Source of the DNA: Tilletia caries
Taxonomy: Eukaryota; Basidiomycota; Exobasidiomycetes; Tilletiales; Tilletiaceae
NCBI GenBank assembly: GCA_032718865.1
Contig: JALUTQ010000039.1
Coordinates: 434,001-498,000 of the forward strand
Direction of reading: 5' to 3'
DNA length: 64,000 bases
Positions 1 through 12,211 of the stretch are shown here, one piece after another (positions within the stretch are counted from its first letter, which is position 1; each line of letters opens with the position of its first letter). The notes under the pieces were generated by a model. That model had not been told where the DNA came from. It did no database searches and saw nothing but the letters and a program-made list of their open reading frames with translations. A program made the translations under genes and the position numbers.

Positions 1-297
1 CGGAACAAGCGCACAGAGCGACAAAGGAAGGTGACTCAATCAGGAGGGGTGCTGTATGCGGAGGAGGCCAGGGAGATTGCGGAAGAGAAGTTGGCAAAGG
101 AGGAAATGGAGGAAGCACGACGAGTTTGGGTGAAAGTCAGGACAGCCATCATGAAGCGGAAGGCAGATGGATGGGGCAAAGTTTATGTGCAAATGAGAAA
201 AGATGTCAAGCGCCGCCGCAGGATGGCTTCGGTCGAGTCCCCCGACAGTGCGGACGAGGATTTACTCGAGGAGGACGTGTTCCCATCAGCCTCTTAA
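1..297 (+). pseudogene. C-terminal tail of a possible DDE (pogo-like) transposase, cut by window edge
   Basis: The frame is open from the first base and stops at 295-297. The visible ~98 residues are highly charged: a lysine/glutamate-rich helix (GGVLYAEEAREIAEEK at about residues 15-30), then a basic stretch with KRRRRM and an acidic, serine-rich end. Fungal pogo/Tc1-type transposases often end in a charged coiled tail introduced by a Gly-Gly-[VR] motif, and this is the only reason for the call. No DDE catalytic residues lie inside the window. It could equally be the tail of an unrelated nuclear protein. What lies to the left of base 1 would decide. Confidence 0.3.
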
Positions 298-479
298 TCC
301 ACATCTCTGCGTTCCTGTTCACTGAGCTTGCGGACCCTCTCCACAGGAGAGGGTTTTTTAATTGACAAATCAAAAATGGGAACGACGTTCACATCATTGG
401 GCCCGAGTACCCCTTTAGTATGTAAGTGCTCGCAAATTTCGCAGTCAACCTCACTCTCAGTAAAAAATTTCGGCCGGGG

Positions 480-760
480 TACGCTGCCTTCTCGCTGCCG
501 ACACGCTGCTGAGACGCTGCCGGAACTTCTGTGACCCCATACAGAGCGCCAGCGCCTCAGCAGCGTGTCGGCAGCGTGTCGATACGCTGTGGACAGAAAT
601 CACTCGTATAAGCAGCGTGTCGCATCTCTCGAAATCTGTCATTTTTTTTCCTGATACGCTGCTCTTCCGCTGCCCACACGCTGGTCTCACACTGCTAAGT
701 TAATAGATAGAAAATTACTGTATTACGCTGGCCACACGCTGCCCACACGCTGACAGTACA
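480..760. repeat. Left subterminal repeat array, GCAGCGTGTC-type
   Basis: About a dozen degenerate copies of a 10-bp motif, GCAGCGTGTC or its complement GACACGCTGC, occur here at irregular spacing in both orientations. The array sits just inside the left end of the 457-2356 transposon. Subterminal repeats of this kind are typically transposase-binding sites. Confidence 0.8.
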
Positions 761-2097
761 CATCAGATAAACACGCATACATGCACTTAAGAGAGTCCTG
801 CCAAAGAGAGAGAGACGCGGTCAGCGCTGCTGAACGACGGATAGAACCATGTTACTCACGAGCTTCTGGTCCTGACACGCGAGGCATGATCTTTGAGGGG
901 TACAGGATCTGGAGAGGGAGAAAGGGTCAGCCGTTAAGTGTAAGTGAGTAGTCATTCGTGAACCATGGTTATGGCGAATAAGCGTCAGCAAATTTGGAGG
1001 CGATCAATAGATCGTCAGCAAGAGAAGAAGTTGAGAGTCAGCTATGAAGAAAGCTCAGCATGAAGAGAAGAGTCAGCATCAAAGTAAGCCGACGTCAGCC
1101 TGAATCAAATTGCTCGGAGAGGAGCATACGAGCGCGGAGCAGGACGTGGCTGTCGAGTTGCTCGCCGGCAAGACGTGTGTGTATGACGGGCCTGGATGGT
1201 GACATCGCGAGGGAGAGAAGACTGTTAGTGTGGAGCGAGGCGGAGGCAGGAGGTGCACAGCAGGGGACTCACGGGGCAAAGTCATGCGCACGAGTTGTCA
1301 AGACGTTGGCTGAGGATGAGCTGCTACGTCGGCAGAACGAGACTGCGGCCAGAAAAAAGAATGCAGTCAGTCTCATTGTCACTGTCACAGCATCACAGCA
1401 CGCGCTGGCTCACCTGTCCATCGTCGAAGCTTAAATCAGAAGGTCAATGGACACGAGTAGAACGGGAGAAGGATCAGCTGTGATGCACGACCGAGACGAG
1501 TGGTGAGCTGAAGCCGGAAGTAAGAGACGCAGAGGATGTAGGCAAGAACGGCGAGTCGGTGAGCCGCGTGTGCTGTGCGCACAAGAGAGGATGGTGTGTT
1601 GAGATGGATGGAATAAAGGGCCAGTAGTCAGCATTCAGCAAAGGAAGGATTGAGGAGACTGTGGGGTGAGGTAGTAAGAGACTGACCGTGATTGAATGGC
1701 GAGGCGGATCGAACCATGGCGCGGCTTCGAAGAGTGTCTGGCCTTTGCTACTGAGGCGCCGTCGCAGGGGATACCGAGCAGGAGCTTGGTGGCCTGGAAG
1801 CTGTCGGTGGGGAAGCGGGATGCCAGGTTGGCGGCGTCGGTCCCGAACAGGCGGTCGTGAGACGAGGGCGTTAGTCCGCCGAAACTGACGGATGCGAGGG
1901 GCAGGAAGAGACCGGCACGGGGAGGAGAGCGCCCATGTTGAGGTTGGTAGTTGCTTGCGGTACGAGATGCCGATGCTGATGAGGGGATAGGGAGGCTGGG
2001 ATGCGACGAGTTGGGTGTTGACTGACTACTGACTGTTGAGCAGCGGGTCGACAGCGTGGAGAGGTGAATCATTTTTCAAAATTGAACTTTTGATTTC

Positions 2098-2340
2098 ATA
2101 CAGCGGATCAGCAGCGTGCTGGCAGCGTGTCAGTGCTGCCAAAAATCAATGAAATCGTCCCAGCGTGACCGCAGCGTGTCGGCAGCGTGGTCAGAAAATT
2201 CAAAAAGTCATCACTTTTTCCACATTTTCGTGCAGCGTATCAGCAGCGTGTCAGCAGCGTGCTGAGACACTGTTGAAGGGGCTCCTCCTTTGGCAGCGTC
2301 TCAGCAGCGTCACAGTGTTTCAGCAGCGTACCCACAGCGC
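2098..2340. repeat. Right subterminal repeat array, GCAGCGTGTC-type
   Basis: A second cluster of GCAGCGTGTC-like units, including variants such as GCAGCGTATC and GCAGCGTCTC, lies just inside the right end of the 457-2356 transposon. It mirrors the left array. Confidence 0.8.
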
Positions 2341-2547
2341 CTCATTTTTTACTGAGCCTCACTCGAAGCCCAACTTTGCACACCAACCGCACCACTTGAC
2401 ACACACGTACGCAGACGAAACTTCGCAAGAGCATAGCCAGGCACAGTAAGAATCATCTCCAGGCTTCAGATCTCTGTTCGATAAGTAGCAGGGCTGGTGG
2501 TGTTGCTTTGCGTCCATAGCATGTCAGGGGAAAGGCTCCGAGCCGCC

Positions 2548-2643
2548 AGAGCAGTGTGTGTTTGCGCACGGACGAAACACTTCCGCGGCGCTGCCAGGCA
2601 TGCAGGCATCAGAGCAGTGTATTTGCGCACGGACGAAACACTT
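2548..2643. repeat. Two direct repeats of ~33 bp
   Basis: A unit starting AGAGCAGTGT and ending GGACGAAACACTT occurs at 2548-2582 and 2611-2643. The copies differ by a 2-3 bp length change near the start. They lie in the ~900 bp between the transposon at 457-2356 and the WD-repeat gene. No coding potential is visible. Confidence 0.75.
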
Positions 2644-2710
2644 ACTAAGTAAAATGGGTCGAATGCGTCCAGACCGTCACCACGGGATCAGTCCTGTCAT
2701 CACGTGCGTC

Positions 2711-2733
2711 GACGGTCTGGTGTGACCAGACTA
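2711..2733. repeat. Solitary end similar to the Mutator-like element at 46-47 kb
   Basis: This stretch, read on the minus strand, begins TAGTCTGGT and ends CCAGACCGT, with an internal TCTGGT/ACCAGA palindrome. It closely resembles the termini of the element at 46010-47445. No partner end or duplication is visible nearby, so it is probably a leftover or a deleted copy. Confidence 0.5.
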
Positions 2734-3258
2734 CGACGGAGCTCAGAAGCGGAAGCCGGAAAGTTTCATATGAAAGTTGAAACGGGATCGCGTCCGTGAT
2801 GTGTGATGAGTCCGTCCGCGCGGACTTTCTCGGTTCTCCTGCGCCTCACCGCCTCGCCTCTGGAGTCTGGAGCTTGGGGAGAGTTGGATCGGATTTTCCG
2901 GAAGCTGCGTTCCATATTCCATGCTGCTGAGTGCTGCGCGGCTCATCCTGGACAGCGTCACCTCCTTTCCTGCCTTCCTTCCCTGCTGCAGTCATAAACA
3001 CACGTCGTCTTCCTGCGCTGACTTTCACAGTCTCTCCCCATCTCCCCCCATCTCTTCCCCACGTCTTCCCTCCTGGATTATCTGGAGCCCGATAGGAGCT
3101 TCTTAACTCTTGTTCTCCTGTACGCGCTAGGAGCGAGCGAGAGGAGCGTGCACATAGCCTTGCATTTGATTTACCAAGGACACCCGCAAACCCACCGCCT
3201 TCTCCAGGAACAACGAAGCGAGCGTACAGCACAGAGCAGGAGGAAGCAGGAGGACGCG

Positions 3259-6200
3259 ATGGACCGGTCCAAGACTCCAACACCCGCTGCGATTCTGCAG
3301 CAAGCGCAGCTCAAGAAACAGCAGCAGCAGCAGCAAGAACAGCAAGAACAACAGGCTGATGCTCCCTCCCAACATCGGGCAGCGGGCTCCGACTCCTCCT
3401 CAGGAGCGGTCACTCCCTCCGGTCAGCCGGCCCAAAGCTCAACCTCCTTCTTCGGATGGATGCGCTCGGCCATCGCGCCTATCAACCCCCTCAGCGCCGT
3501 CCTGGGCGCCCCCGCCTCAGACGCGCGGCCCCATTCTCCATCTTCAACAGTGGACAAATCAGCTCGATCACAGACCCGCAAACACTCCAGCTATGCGGAA
3601 GATGGCGATGATGATGACGACCAGGACAAGACCGCCAGGAAGGTCACACAAACTTCCCGACGCAGTTCGTCATCTACAGACTTCGACACCTCCACCAGCG
3701 ACGCCGAGGACTCTGGCAACGAGGAGATCTTCACCCCTTTCCACAAAACCAACCGGGCCCACTCGCCCGTCTCCCCCTCGAGCGCGCTCAAACGACTTCC
3801 CTTTGGAAATCACATGCGCCGCTCGTCTTCTCCTGCCCAGCACGTTCCAGGCACCGTCGCAGCAGTCGCAGCAAGCGCAACAGCCACAGCACTCCACGGC
3901 TTGCCCGGGTCTGCTCAAGCAGGAGGGGCAGCGGCTTTTGCTGCCGCCCCCGCCAGTGGTGGTGGTGGTCCGCGCCTATTCAAACCCTCTGCTCGACGCG
4001 AAGCTTTGGTCCTGGATCAGTCAACTCCCATCGATGAGCTCGATCGGTCATCGTCATTCAGTAGCCCAACCGCCGATACGAACCCACAGGGCTCCCGGTC
4101 TCCTTTACCATCCCTGATCCTTACTCCGCCAGCTGTAAAGCCGTCCAGGAAGAACACTGGAGACCGCGTCGGCACTGAAGTGTCTTCCCTGACAGAAATG
4201 ATGCAAAGCAATTCCCAACAACACCATCAACAGCTATCCGCAGACGCGTCATTCGAACTCGAATCGCTCGAGAAAATTCGCATTGACATGGAAACTCCCG
4301 ACAACACCAACCAGCATCGCGAGATGGTCGCATTCGGACAGGCCGTTGCAGACATGCGCGCCACCCCAAAGCCTTTCTCCGGCGGCAGCGCGTCTTCAGG
4401 CAGCACTTCTGTCGCATCTTCGCCCGAGGAGGAGCTCGTCGTGGAAGAGCCGCCCGTTGACTCGCGCGCTACGCCCAAGCCCGGACAGCAGATGCGCGGG
4501 TCCCATCAGCAGCAGCAACAACAGCTGCGACAACAACAACAACAAGAGCCGAGTCTGCAATCGGGGACGAACTCGCCCCGCTCACGGAACATCTTCCGTC
4601 GGAACGCCAACCCCAAATCGCTGGAATTGAACACCGTGGATCGGCGCAACGGGGCCACCTTGGGCGATCTCTCACCCACCCTGCTGGGCGAGATCGATGA
4701 ACCTGTGGAAGAACTCGGCACCCCTTCGTCGAGTGGGATGAGCCCGAGCGCAGAAGGGATGTTCTTCTCATTACAGAAGCCAGGTGAGACGAGGGCTTCG
4801 CGTAGGAGCGCTTCGGAAGCGGATCCTTCTTCTTCGTTAGCAGCTAAGTCCAAAGTCTCGCGCTCGTCTTCGTCCTCTGGCTCTTTCTGGAAGTTCAACC
4901 GGAACAAGAAGAGACCGACGAGTGGCAGTGAGGCTGGAAGTGGAGGAGGAGGGAGTCACAGCGAAGCAGGACATTCGTCTGGAGGGATTCTCGGCGCTTC
5001 TGAGGCGATGGACATGTCTAGGGCGACCTCGTCTTCCTCGGCCCAGCTCTCAGTCGGTGACCCCGACTCGAGCGCGTCGAGCGTCTTCTCCTACGACGAG
5101 CAAGGCTCACCTTTACCGAGCGACCTGCCAGAACGTCGGGGCTCCATTCTCTCCCTGGCTTCGTCGTCGGGCGGCGGCGGCGGCGGCGAAACCACGCGCA
5201 CAAATCCCGACGCGACCAAACTCCGCTTCTCGATTGACGAGAGCAGTCTGCCTGGGCGACGGGCGGCGGCGGAGGACGCGGAACCAGAGTCGCAGTCGCA
5301 GGAGCCGCTTCATCGTCGGGTGCAGAGTATGGAGAGTCTTCGGAGTTCGTTTGGCAAGGCGAAGAGCTCCCCGAAGAAGGGTGGGAAGGATGCTGGTCTT
5401 ATTGGAGGTGTGCCGATGGCCAATCGGCCTGGGTCGGTGATGAGTGTCGGCTCGATGGGTGGTCTGGATAAGGGCACGGTGAAGGAGGCGGGGAAGTTGA
5501 GTGTCAAACTGTGGCCTAAGGCTGTCAAGGTGAGTTTTTTCTTTCTTTTTGGGTGCATGTATGCGCACTGAGAGGAGAAGAATGCCGTGTTGATCCTGGC
5601 TCTGACCGCGTCGGAACTACCTTACCCTGCAGATGCGCTTCCGCGGGAAGCCCGCCAAGGAACGCGACTTTGAGACACTCGTCCTCGCTCAGGAGCTTTA
5701 TCTCGGATGGGACCCCCTTCCCCCCAAAGGAAGACCTTCCGAGCCAAGTCGCCGACTGTCATTTGCCTCTTCGGTCGACAGTGGACACTCGCACGCTCCC
5801 GGCCCCGGCGCTTCCGCCCTTCAATCACCTTCCTCCACTCACTCTGGCGTCGATCCGATGTCGCCCGCAGGCTCGGCGTTCGGTATAAGCCAGTCGAATA
5901 GCCTGGCAAGTCTCGCGCGCTCCGTGTCGGGGTCTTCGGCGTCCGGGGGAGCGGGCTTGCCCTCTGCATCAGGCAGTGTTCCGAGCTTGGGCACGGCCCC
6001 AGCTTCTCGTCCTGGCTCGATCATGGGAGGCACGAGCGCAAACGGCGGAAGCTCCAAAGACACCAGGCCGCGCAAGAGTACGTGGGCGATGCGGTTCAGC
6101 ATGGATGGGCGGTACTTTGCGGTGGCGGGACAGGACTGTGTGGTGCGGGTCTATGAGGTGTTGTCGGTACCCGAGCAACGGCAGGCTGAGATTGACGCTG

Positions 6201-7821
6201 CGCTGTTGGCAACGGGCCATGGATTGGGTACTGGCGGCAGTACGACGAGCCTGGGTAGTCATCATGCGAGCGAGTCTGGCTTTGCGAGCAGTGTTGCCTC
6301 TACGGACAGCTTTGCGACTGCCCCTGGTCTCCCAGGACCAGACCTCAACAACGGCCGGGGCTCCGTCAAGTCGAACTCGTCCAGTCGATCGGCGCGAAAG
6401 GCGGCCAAATTACAGGCGAACGCGACAAATCGTGCCATCCCGGTCTTCACGTCCAAACCGATCCGCGAGTTCAGGGGGCACACCGCCGATGTGATCGAAC
6501 TGAGCTGGAGCAAGAACAACTTCTTGATGAGTGCGAGCACGGACAAGACGGCACGGCTTTGGCATGTGACGAGGCCAGAGTGTCTGTGTACCTTTGGACA
6601 TATGGACTTTGTGGTGAGTTCTCTCTTTTTCCCCCTTTCTTGTCTGGCATTCCAAGGCTGATGTCTGTATGCGAAATTTCTCAGACGGGTGCCTGTTTCC
6701 ACCCCACCGACGACCGATTCTTCCTGTCTGCGAGCTTGGACGGGAAACTACGATTATGGAGTGAGTTGCATATTCTACGTCTCGCGTGCTCGCATGATCA
6801 GTATGGAATGCTGATGTTGCGTGGGTGTGGTTCTACAGACATACCTGAGAAGAAGGTGCAATACAGCGCAGAGGTCCCTGGTCTCATCACGGCGTGCGCA
6901 TTCACGGCCTCTGGCAAAACGGCTTGCGCAGGCACGTTTGGCGGGGCTATCGTTCTGTATCACACCGACAAATTGACCTATTCGACTTCGATTGCTGTGC
7001 GTGCCGCGACCTCCAAATCGACCAAGGGAAGCAAAGTAACTGGCATCGAACCCGTGCCCAATTTCGGCTCCAATCACGAACGAATCTTGGTCAGCTCGAA
7101 CGACTCTCGGATTCGAATATACGACCTCGGCGACAAGAGTGTTGCGCACAAGTTCAAGGCTTCGGGCTATCACAACAAGGCGAGCCAGATTCGGGCGAGT
7201 ATCAGCACGGACGGGATGTACATCACTGCCGGCTCTGAAGATTCGAGTGTGTACGTGTGGGAGGCAGGGCAGGGGAAAGCCTATGGAGGGCTGCGAGGGG
7301 CAGGGAACAAAGTCTCGCGCAATGCCACAAAGCAATTTGCCGAGGCTGCCCACGAGTACTGGCACACCAATGGCGGTGCGGTGACATGCTCCGTCGTGGC
7401 TCCGTTGCTCACCCACAAGCACCTCGACGCGAGCGAAGACCCTATCATGCGGCGATCCTGGCGACACGAGATCGAACAAGCCCGGACGGCATCCTCCCGC
7501 CCGCTCTCGAGCCTCACGCTCTCGAGTGCAATCACGGCTGCGCTTCCCATCGCCTTCCGCAGTGGGCCTGGGCGACAACAAGTCAACGCGAGACTGAACC
7601 GGATCGTGGTCACTGCGGACGACACGAGCTGCGTGCAAGTGTGGCGCGCGGACAGCTTCCAGCTGCTGGGCTCCATCGCACAACCCATGACGCCCATGAT
7701 GAATAACGCCTCCAACAACGACAGCAGTATCGACATGACCGGTGGTAGCAGCAGTAGTCACCACTCATCAGTGGCCCCTGCTCCTGCGCCTGCTGCTACC
7801 TCTCCCGCCCTCAACCGATAA
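3259..7821 (+). CDS. WD-repeat protein, WDR44/Dgr2-like
   Basis: Four exons (3259-5529, 5633-6613, 6685-6760, 6839-7821) join in frame to about 1436 residues; every donor is GTGAG and every acceptor CAG. The first ~750 residues are low-complexity, rich in Ser/Gln/Gly with polyglutamine runs, and presumably disordered. The C-terminal half holds at least six WD40 units. Recognisable blades include MRFSMDGRYFAVAGQD..VRVYEV, a GHTADVIELSWS..DKTARLWHV unit, and units ending DGKLRLWN and DSSVYVWE. A long N-terminal extension before a C-terminal propeller is the layout of animal WDR44 (a Rab11 effector) and yeast YMR102C/Dgr2. A role in membrane traffic is family inference only. The start at 3259 is chosen because it is the ATG just before the disordered region, and an upstream in-frame start at 3148 cannot be excluded. 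Confidence 0.85.
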
Positions 7822-8067
7822 TGATGGACAGTAACTTTGAATTTTTTCGGAGTGGAAAGGACGACCCTTTTCTCTCAACCCTTTTCTGCTACCTCCGCAC
7901 CGCGCCTTGCAAATGCAAACTGGAATGAATGGATTTCTTGCTATGGCATCCTCGCGAGAAGAAAGCCTTCTGGCAGTATATTCACATGTTTCCGCAGGAT
8001 TCCTGTTTGGAGACCTGAGTCAATGTGGCCCTCGAGACAGGGCGTAAGCGTGAAGTTCTGCTGGTGA
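7822..8067. other. Gap between the convergent WD-repeat gene and Fanzor pseudogene
   Basis: These 246 bases hold the WD-repeat 3' UTR and, on the minus strand, the region just downstream of the Fanzor stop codon. Fanzor/TnpB guide RNAs are normally encoded at or just past the 3' end of the nuclease gene, so this is where one would be expected. I see no clear hairpin or element end here. Confidence 0.3.
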
Positions 8068-9687
8068 TCATTGGGAGCTGAGCCGCACTTCGTCTTTCGT
8101 AAGTGCGCGCAGAAGAATGTTAAACGCGCCCACGTTGTCACGTTTACCCCGGAGATGGCAGTAATGCCAGGTCTTGTTCCCACCGATCTTGCTGTGCAGA
8201 CCGCGTTGAAAGGGGTGCTGCTTCGTCGTGTACTCCTCCGATGTAACGATGACATCCTTTTGATGGTTGGGATCAGCTTGTGCTTTGGCCACCAACCGCT
8301 CTCGAAATTGCCGATGTCCAAAACGAGCTAAGGTAGCTCGAGAGCGCTTTGCCAAAACGAACTTGGCAGCTGGTTCCTCGTTTGCTTCATCGCCTTGTAC
8401 CGCCGCCTCTCGCTGCGGTACGTTGGAATATGGCATTCCTTGCCGTCGACGTCGGCGCTTGATCATCCGCGCGGTCATGAATTCCGGCAGTACCACCAGG
8501 TCGTAGTTGGATACGAGGGCATTAACGGTGCAGTTTTTGGGCCTGTGTGATGTGTACTCGAAGCCGTTCGTGTGCTCTCAAAATCGACCTTTCGTTAGGG
8601 CGGACGAAGTGGGGATGGCTCTTCTTGGCGGCCTTGCGGGCAGCGCGTTGCTCGGCCGAGCTAGACCGGCCCTTCTTCTTTTTGCCACCTCTTTGCTTGT
8701 TGACTCGCCGACGCGCTCGACGTCTTCTTCTGCCGGTATCGGTGTCCACCGTGGGCCCCGTCTCATTCTTGAGTTTGTCCAGCTTGGACTGCGCACTTGC
8801 GATGCTTGCATGGGCCCGTTCGATGTGCTCGTTGAAACCCGTCAGATAAGTGTAAAACTGCTGCCGTTGAGCATCGTAGCCGGTAAGCAGATCGCGAGCT
8901 CCGGGGTCCAATGCGATGCAGTTTCCGGCTCGCTTTGTCGGTTCGAAGACTGCTGTGTTGCGCGAGTTCCATCCCTTGTCCAACCCCTGCCGTTTTCCTT
9001 CCTCTGTGTATGGTCCCGTCCAAGCGTCGTGGCTCAGAAGCAAGTACCACTTACGGCCTGTCCTGTGAATGCTGAAGCTTCTGGAAGCTCCCGTGAGGAG
9101 CTTGACCCAGTCCGATCGCTTTCTCCTGCGCTCGCCCGGTCCAGCCAGCATGCGATCTCGCACGTAAAGGTTGGAGTCGATGTGCTTGAGGATGCGTGGG
9201 AATAGTGCTCCTCGCTTATCGATGGCGTCTGATGTGAAGAACAGAACGGATTTATTATCCTCGTCGGCGGAATCAAGTCGATAGGACTTTGTCCATCCAC
9301 GCTCCAGGTTTGTCTGCGCCGCTCGAGCGTTCGCCGCCACCTTGAGGACTTGTTCGCGTTGAAAATTTGTGGGGAAGTTCGATGAGGCGTTGACGGTTCT
9401 GATCGACTGAAGCCCTCTCCTCTGCAGTCATCTTGTTCCATTTCGTTTGGCTGAGACAAGTCTGGTCGGCCAAGACGAAGGCATCCGTTTTTCTCTCCGA
9501 CGTCCTTTGCTTTTTGGAGGCGAGCGCGAACCATCTGTCGCAAAGAGGCCGCCAATGATTCCCACTCCCGGAGCTTTGCTCCAAGTTCTGCCGAAGGATA
9601 GAGTCGAAGTCGCAAAGCTCGTAAGCATTCCGGCTCCTTCCGCTTGGGTGGAGCTCTCTTCTTGTCCTTGGCAGCACGTCTCTCGAA

Positions 9688-10475
9688 TAAGGTTGTCCCC
9701 GGAGTTGACGCGGAGCTGGGGTTTTGCGGACTCCGCACTCCTCCGACGGAGGGCTCCGCCGGAGGCGGAGCGCGGAGCTCACTTTTGACAAATTTTTGAT
9801 CTTAAAAAAGCACGGAGTCCGCTTGGAGGACTCCGCCGGAATTTGTGCGGAGGCGGAGCCCAATCCTGGGCCCACTTGCCAAATGTGCGGAGCGCGGAGT
9901 CGTCAAAATTGTGTGAAAATTCCGGCGGAATTTCCGCGGAATTCCGACGGAGCTGTGAGGTCACGTGATAGTTGAAAAATAAGGGTCACGTGACCTCATT
10001 TTGGGTGCGCTCCGCCGGAATTCCGCAAAATTTCCGCGGAAAGTGCGGAATTCCGAGAAAATAGGCATCCTCGAGACACCCGCAGGGAATAAAACAGGCA
10101 TCATCATCCGTTGAGAACTTCAAAATAGCACTAGAGTCAATACCGCAACAATGTCGGATGGTGAATGCATAGCTCTGAGTGTATTAGAGTCATTCTGAGA
10201 GCAACTTATACCACCACTGCGCTCCGACGGAATTCCGCGGAATTCCGAGCTCCGCATACACGGAGCACGGAGGAGCATTACGAAAACGCACAGAAAAAAC
10301 GCGGAGCGCGGAGCTGGGATTTCAACTTTTGTATAATTCCGTCGGAACGCGGAGCTGGTTTTTTTCCGCTCTGTCTTAGTCTGCGGAGGCGGAGCTCGCC
10401 TCAGAAAGTCAAAATTCCGGCGGAATTTGGAAGTGCGGAGGCGGAGCCCTCCGCGTTACTCCGGGGACAACCTTA
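9688..10475. mobile_element. hAT-like MITE inside the Fanzor coding sequence
   Basis: The left end TAAGGTTGTCCCCGGAGT is repeated inverted at the right end (up to 10475) and the match continues into ACGCGGAG with one indel. Flanks are CTCTCGAA (9680-9687) and GTCTCGAA (10476-10483), an 8 bp duplication with one mismatch. The YARNG-type terminus (TAAGG) and the 8 bp duplication fit hAT. The interior is non-coding and full of GCGGAG/CTCCGC and TTCCGCGGAA palindromes. It separates the Fanzor segments ending SKAAFE and beginning FERRAAKD, which join across the duplicated bases. Confidence 0.85.
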
Positions 10476-11440
10476 GTCTCGAAGGCTGCCTTAGAGTCGG
10501 CGTCGTAAGATAGCTTGCGCACTTTCTTTGAATCTCTGCTGCCTTCTCCGTCCTCCATCTTTCTTTTTCCCGTATCCCTCTTCGACCCCTTTGGCTTCGT
10601 GAGGGAGGAGGTATTCAAGCCCCGCGTCACGAATGCACCCCAAAGCCGCTGAGTTGCCCACGTCCTGCACTCCCAAAAGCTTGCCCCTTCTCGCGCATCC
10701 GAAACGTTTTGCCCCATGTCGTTACGAGAGATGAGTTGCTGTCGACTGAACCGCAGGGATGAAGCAGAAATGATGCCCTGTTCCCGATTGGCTCGTGGCT
10801 GATGGACAGTCGTTGCCCATTCCCAATCCTTGCCCGCAGAAAAGGCGTCTGAAAGCCTTGCGGATTCTTGCGTCCAGCTCTCTCCTGTGATGCCCCACAA
10901 TCTTCGCGAGAGTCTGCTTGACTCATCCGTAAACCATGGTGCGAAAATTGGTGCAGCCGCCAATAAAATCGCCACTCGAACTTCCGCCACCAAGGAGCTC
11001 GTCGCAAAGTCAAGAAGGTTGTTGACTTTGGCCTTCCAGTCATCTTTCTGACTGGACCGGAGTGCTTGAATTAGGGCATCCTGCTTGTCCTTCGCTGGTA
11101 GCCGCGCAATAGATTCCCATGATGAGGTGGGCGGTTGCGGCGGTTGCGGTGGTTGCGATGGTTGCAGTTCGAACCCGGGAGGCGGAGGGGGCCGATCCCT
11201 CTCAGCGAGAGTAGGGTCCAGCCACGGCAGTGGTGGCGGTGCGAGATCTTGCGGTGTTGGCGGTGGCGGCGAAGGGGGAGCTGGGTTGGACTGGTAGTGT
11301 TCGTAGTCTGCGGGGCCAAGCCGGGGCGGGAGATCGGGGTCTAGCCACGGCGGCCGTGGCGGAGGAGCTGGGTTAGGATGGCGTGCATCTGAACCAGAGA
11401 GAGAGGGTAATGAGTCTGTGTTCAAAAACATACTCCACGC

Positions 11441-12211
11441 TAAGGAAGAGCACGGAGTGCCCCGGAATTTCCGCACTCCGGGGAGGACCTCCGCAGCAAT
11501 TCCGGGGCCTCTCAGGGCATTCCGCATTCCGGTTAAATTACTCTTCTTTCGGGCGCAGAGCTCCGTATTCCGGGGAAAGATTCAAATTCGTACATCTGAA
11601 ATTCCGGCTTCCGTCAAAATTTAGGCTTTGATCAATTTTCGATTCCGCATTCCGCAGCTCCCGGAATGCGGAATTTCGCCGGATTCCGGGACTCTCCTCC
11701 GCAGTCGCAAGATCATATGAAAACGAGTCGACCCCTTTCTAAATCGGCTTTGTACTCGTCCACAGTCTACATTGAAGCTCTGCATTGGCCATTTGATGCC
11801 TCACTCGCGTCCATTTGCTCCTCTTCAAGCCTCATGTGTCCTGTTGAGACCACAAGACTGGGTCTCCTCATATGTGAAACTCGCCGGAGAGTCTCATTGA
11901 TAAATGAAACCCCGAATGAGACCCCACATCACGTGACCCCCCGGAATCTCCCGGAATCCGGCGGAATTTCGGGAGAATGAGCTTGTCTGACCACAGATTC
12001 CGCATTCCGCAAGAAAAGTTACGGCCAAAGCAAGATCTATTCCGCATTCCGGCTGAGCGGTACCAGGAAATTCCGGCTTCCTGCTTAAAAGGACTAAACT
12101 GACAAAAATTGAAAATTAGCATTCCGGGTTCCGGGTACCGCCGGAACTCTGCCCGGAGTGCCCCGGAATTCCTGCAAACCCATTCCGGGGTCTACTCCGT
12201 GCTCTTCCTTA
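11441..12211. mobile_element. hAT-like MITE inside the Fanzor intron
   Basis: Ends TAAGGAAGAGCACGGAGT and its inverted copy, flanked by a perfect 8 bp duplication CTCCACGC (11433-11440 and 12212-12219). The interior is non-coding, with many CCGGAAT/ATTCCGG units. It shares the TAAGG terminus and an internal CGGAGT with the element at 9688-10475, so the two probably use related transposases. Removing the element and one duplication leaves a 76-nt intron, the normal size here. Confidence 0.9.

Larger units (their letters stand above)
457..2356. mobile_element. Non-autonomous DNA transposon, ~1.9 kb, with TIRs, TSD and subterminal repeats
   Basis: The left end reads CTCAGTAAAAAAT (456-468) and the right end is its exact reverse complement (2344-2356). 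A second matching block (GGTACGCTGC type) lies further in on both sides. The flanks carry the same direct repeat, CCTCACT(C), at 449-455/456 and 2357-2363/2364, a 7-8 bp target-site duplication. The interior has no credible gene; its open frames look like chance. Both ends are packed with copies of GCAGCGTGTC in both orientations. An 8 bp duplication with dense subterminal repeats suits hAT or the fungal Kyakuja/Dileera/Zisupton group, but I cannot choose. The boundary could shift by one base depending on whether the duplication is 7 or 8 bp. Confidence 0.85.

Noticed and set aside
334..360. Perfect 8-bp hairpin (CCCTCTCC/GGAGAGGG) followed by six T
   Set aside because: It looks like a bacterial intrinsic terminator, but the surrounding genes are clearly eukaryotic with introns. 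At most it could be a Pol III stop; no Pol III gene precedes it.
1060..1434. 124-residue open frame inside the first transposon
   Set aside because: Composition is unlike neighbouring genes, no domain is visible, and it lies in a non-autonomous element.
480..2340. Regular GCAGCGTGTC repeats as a CRISPR array
   Set aside because: Units are 10 bp, occur in both orientations at irregular spacing, and sit at the ends of a transposon in a eukaryotic genome.
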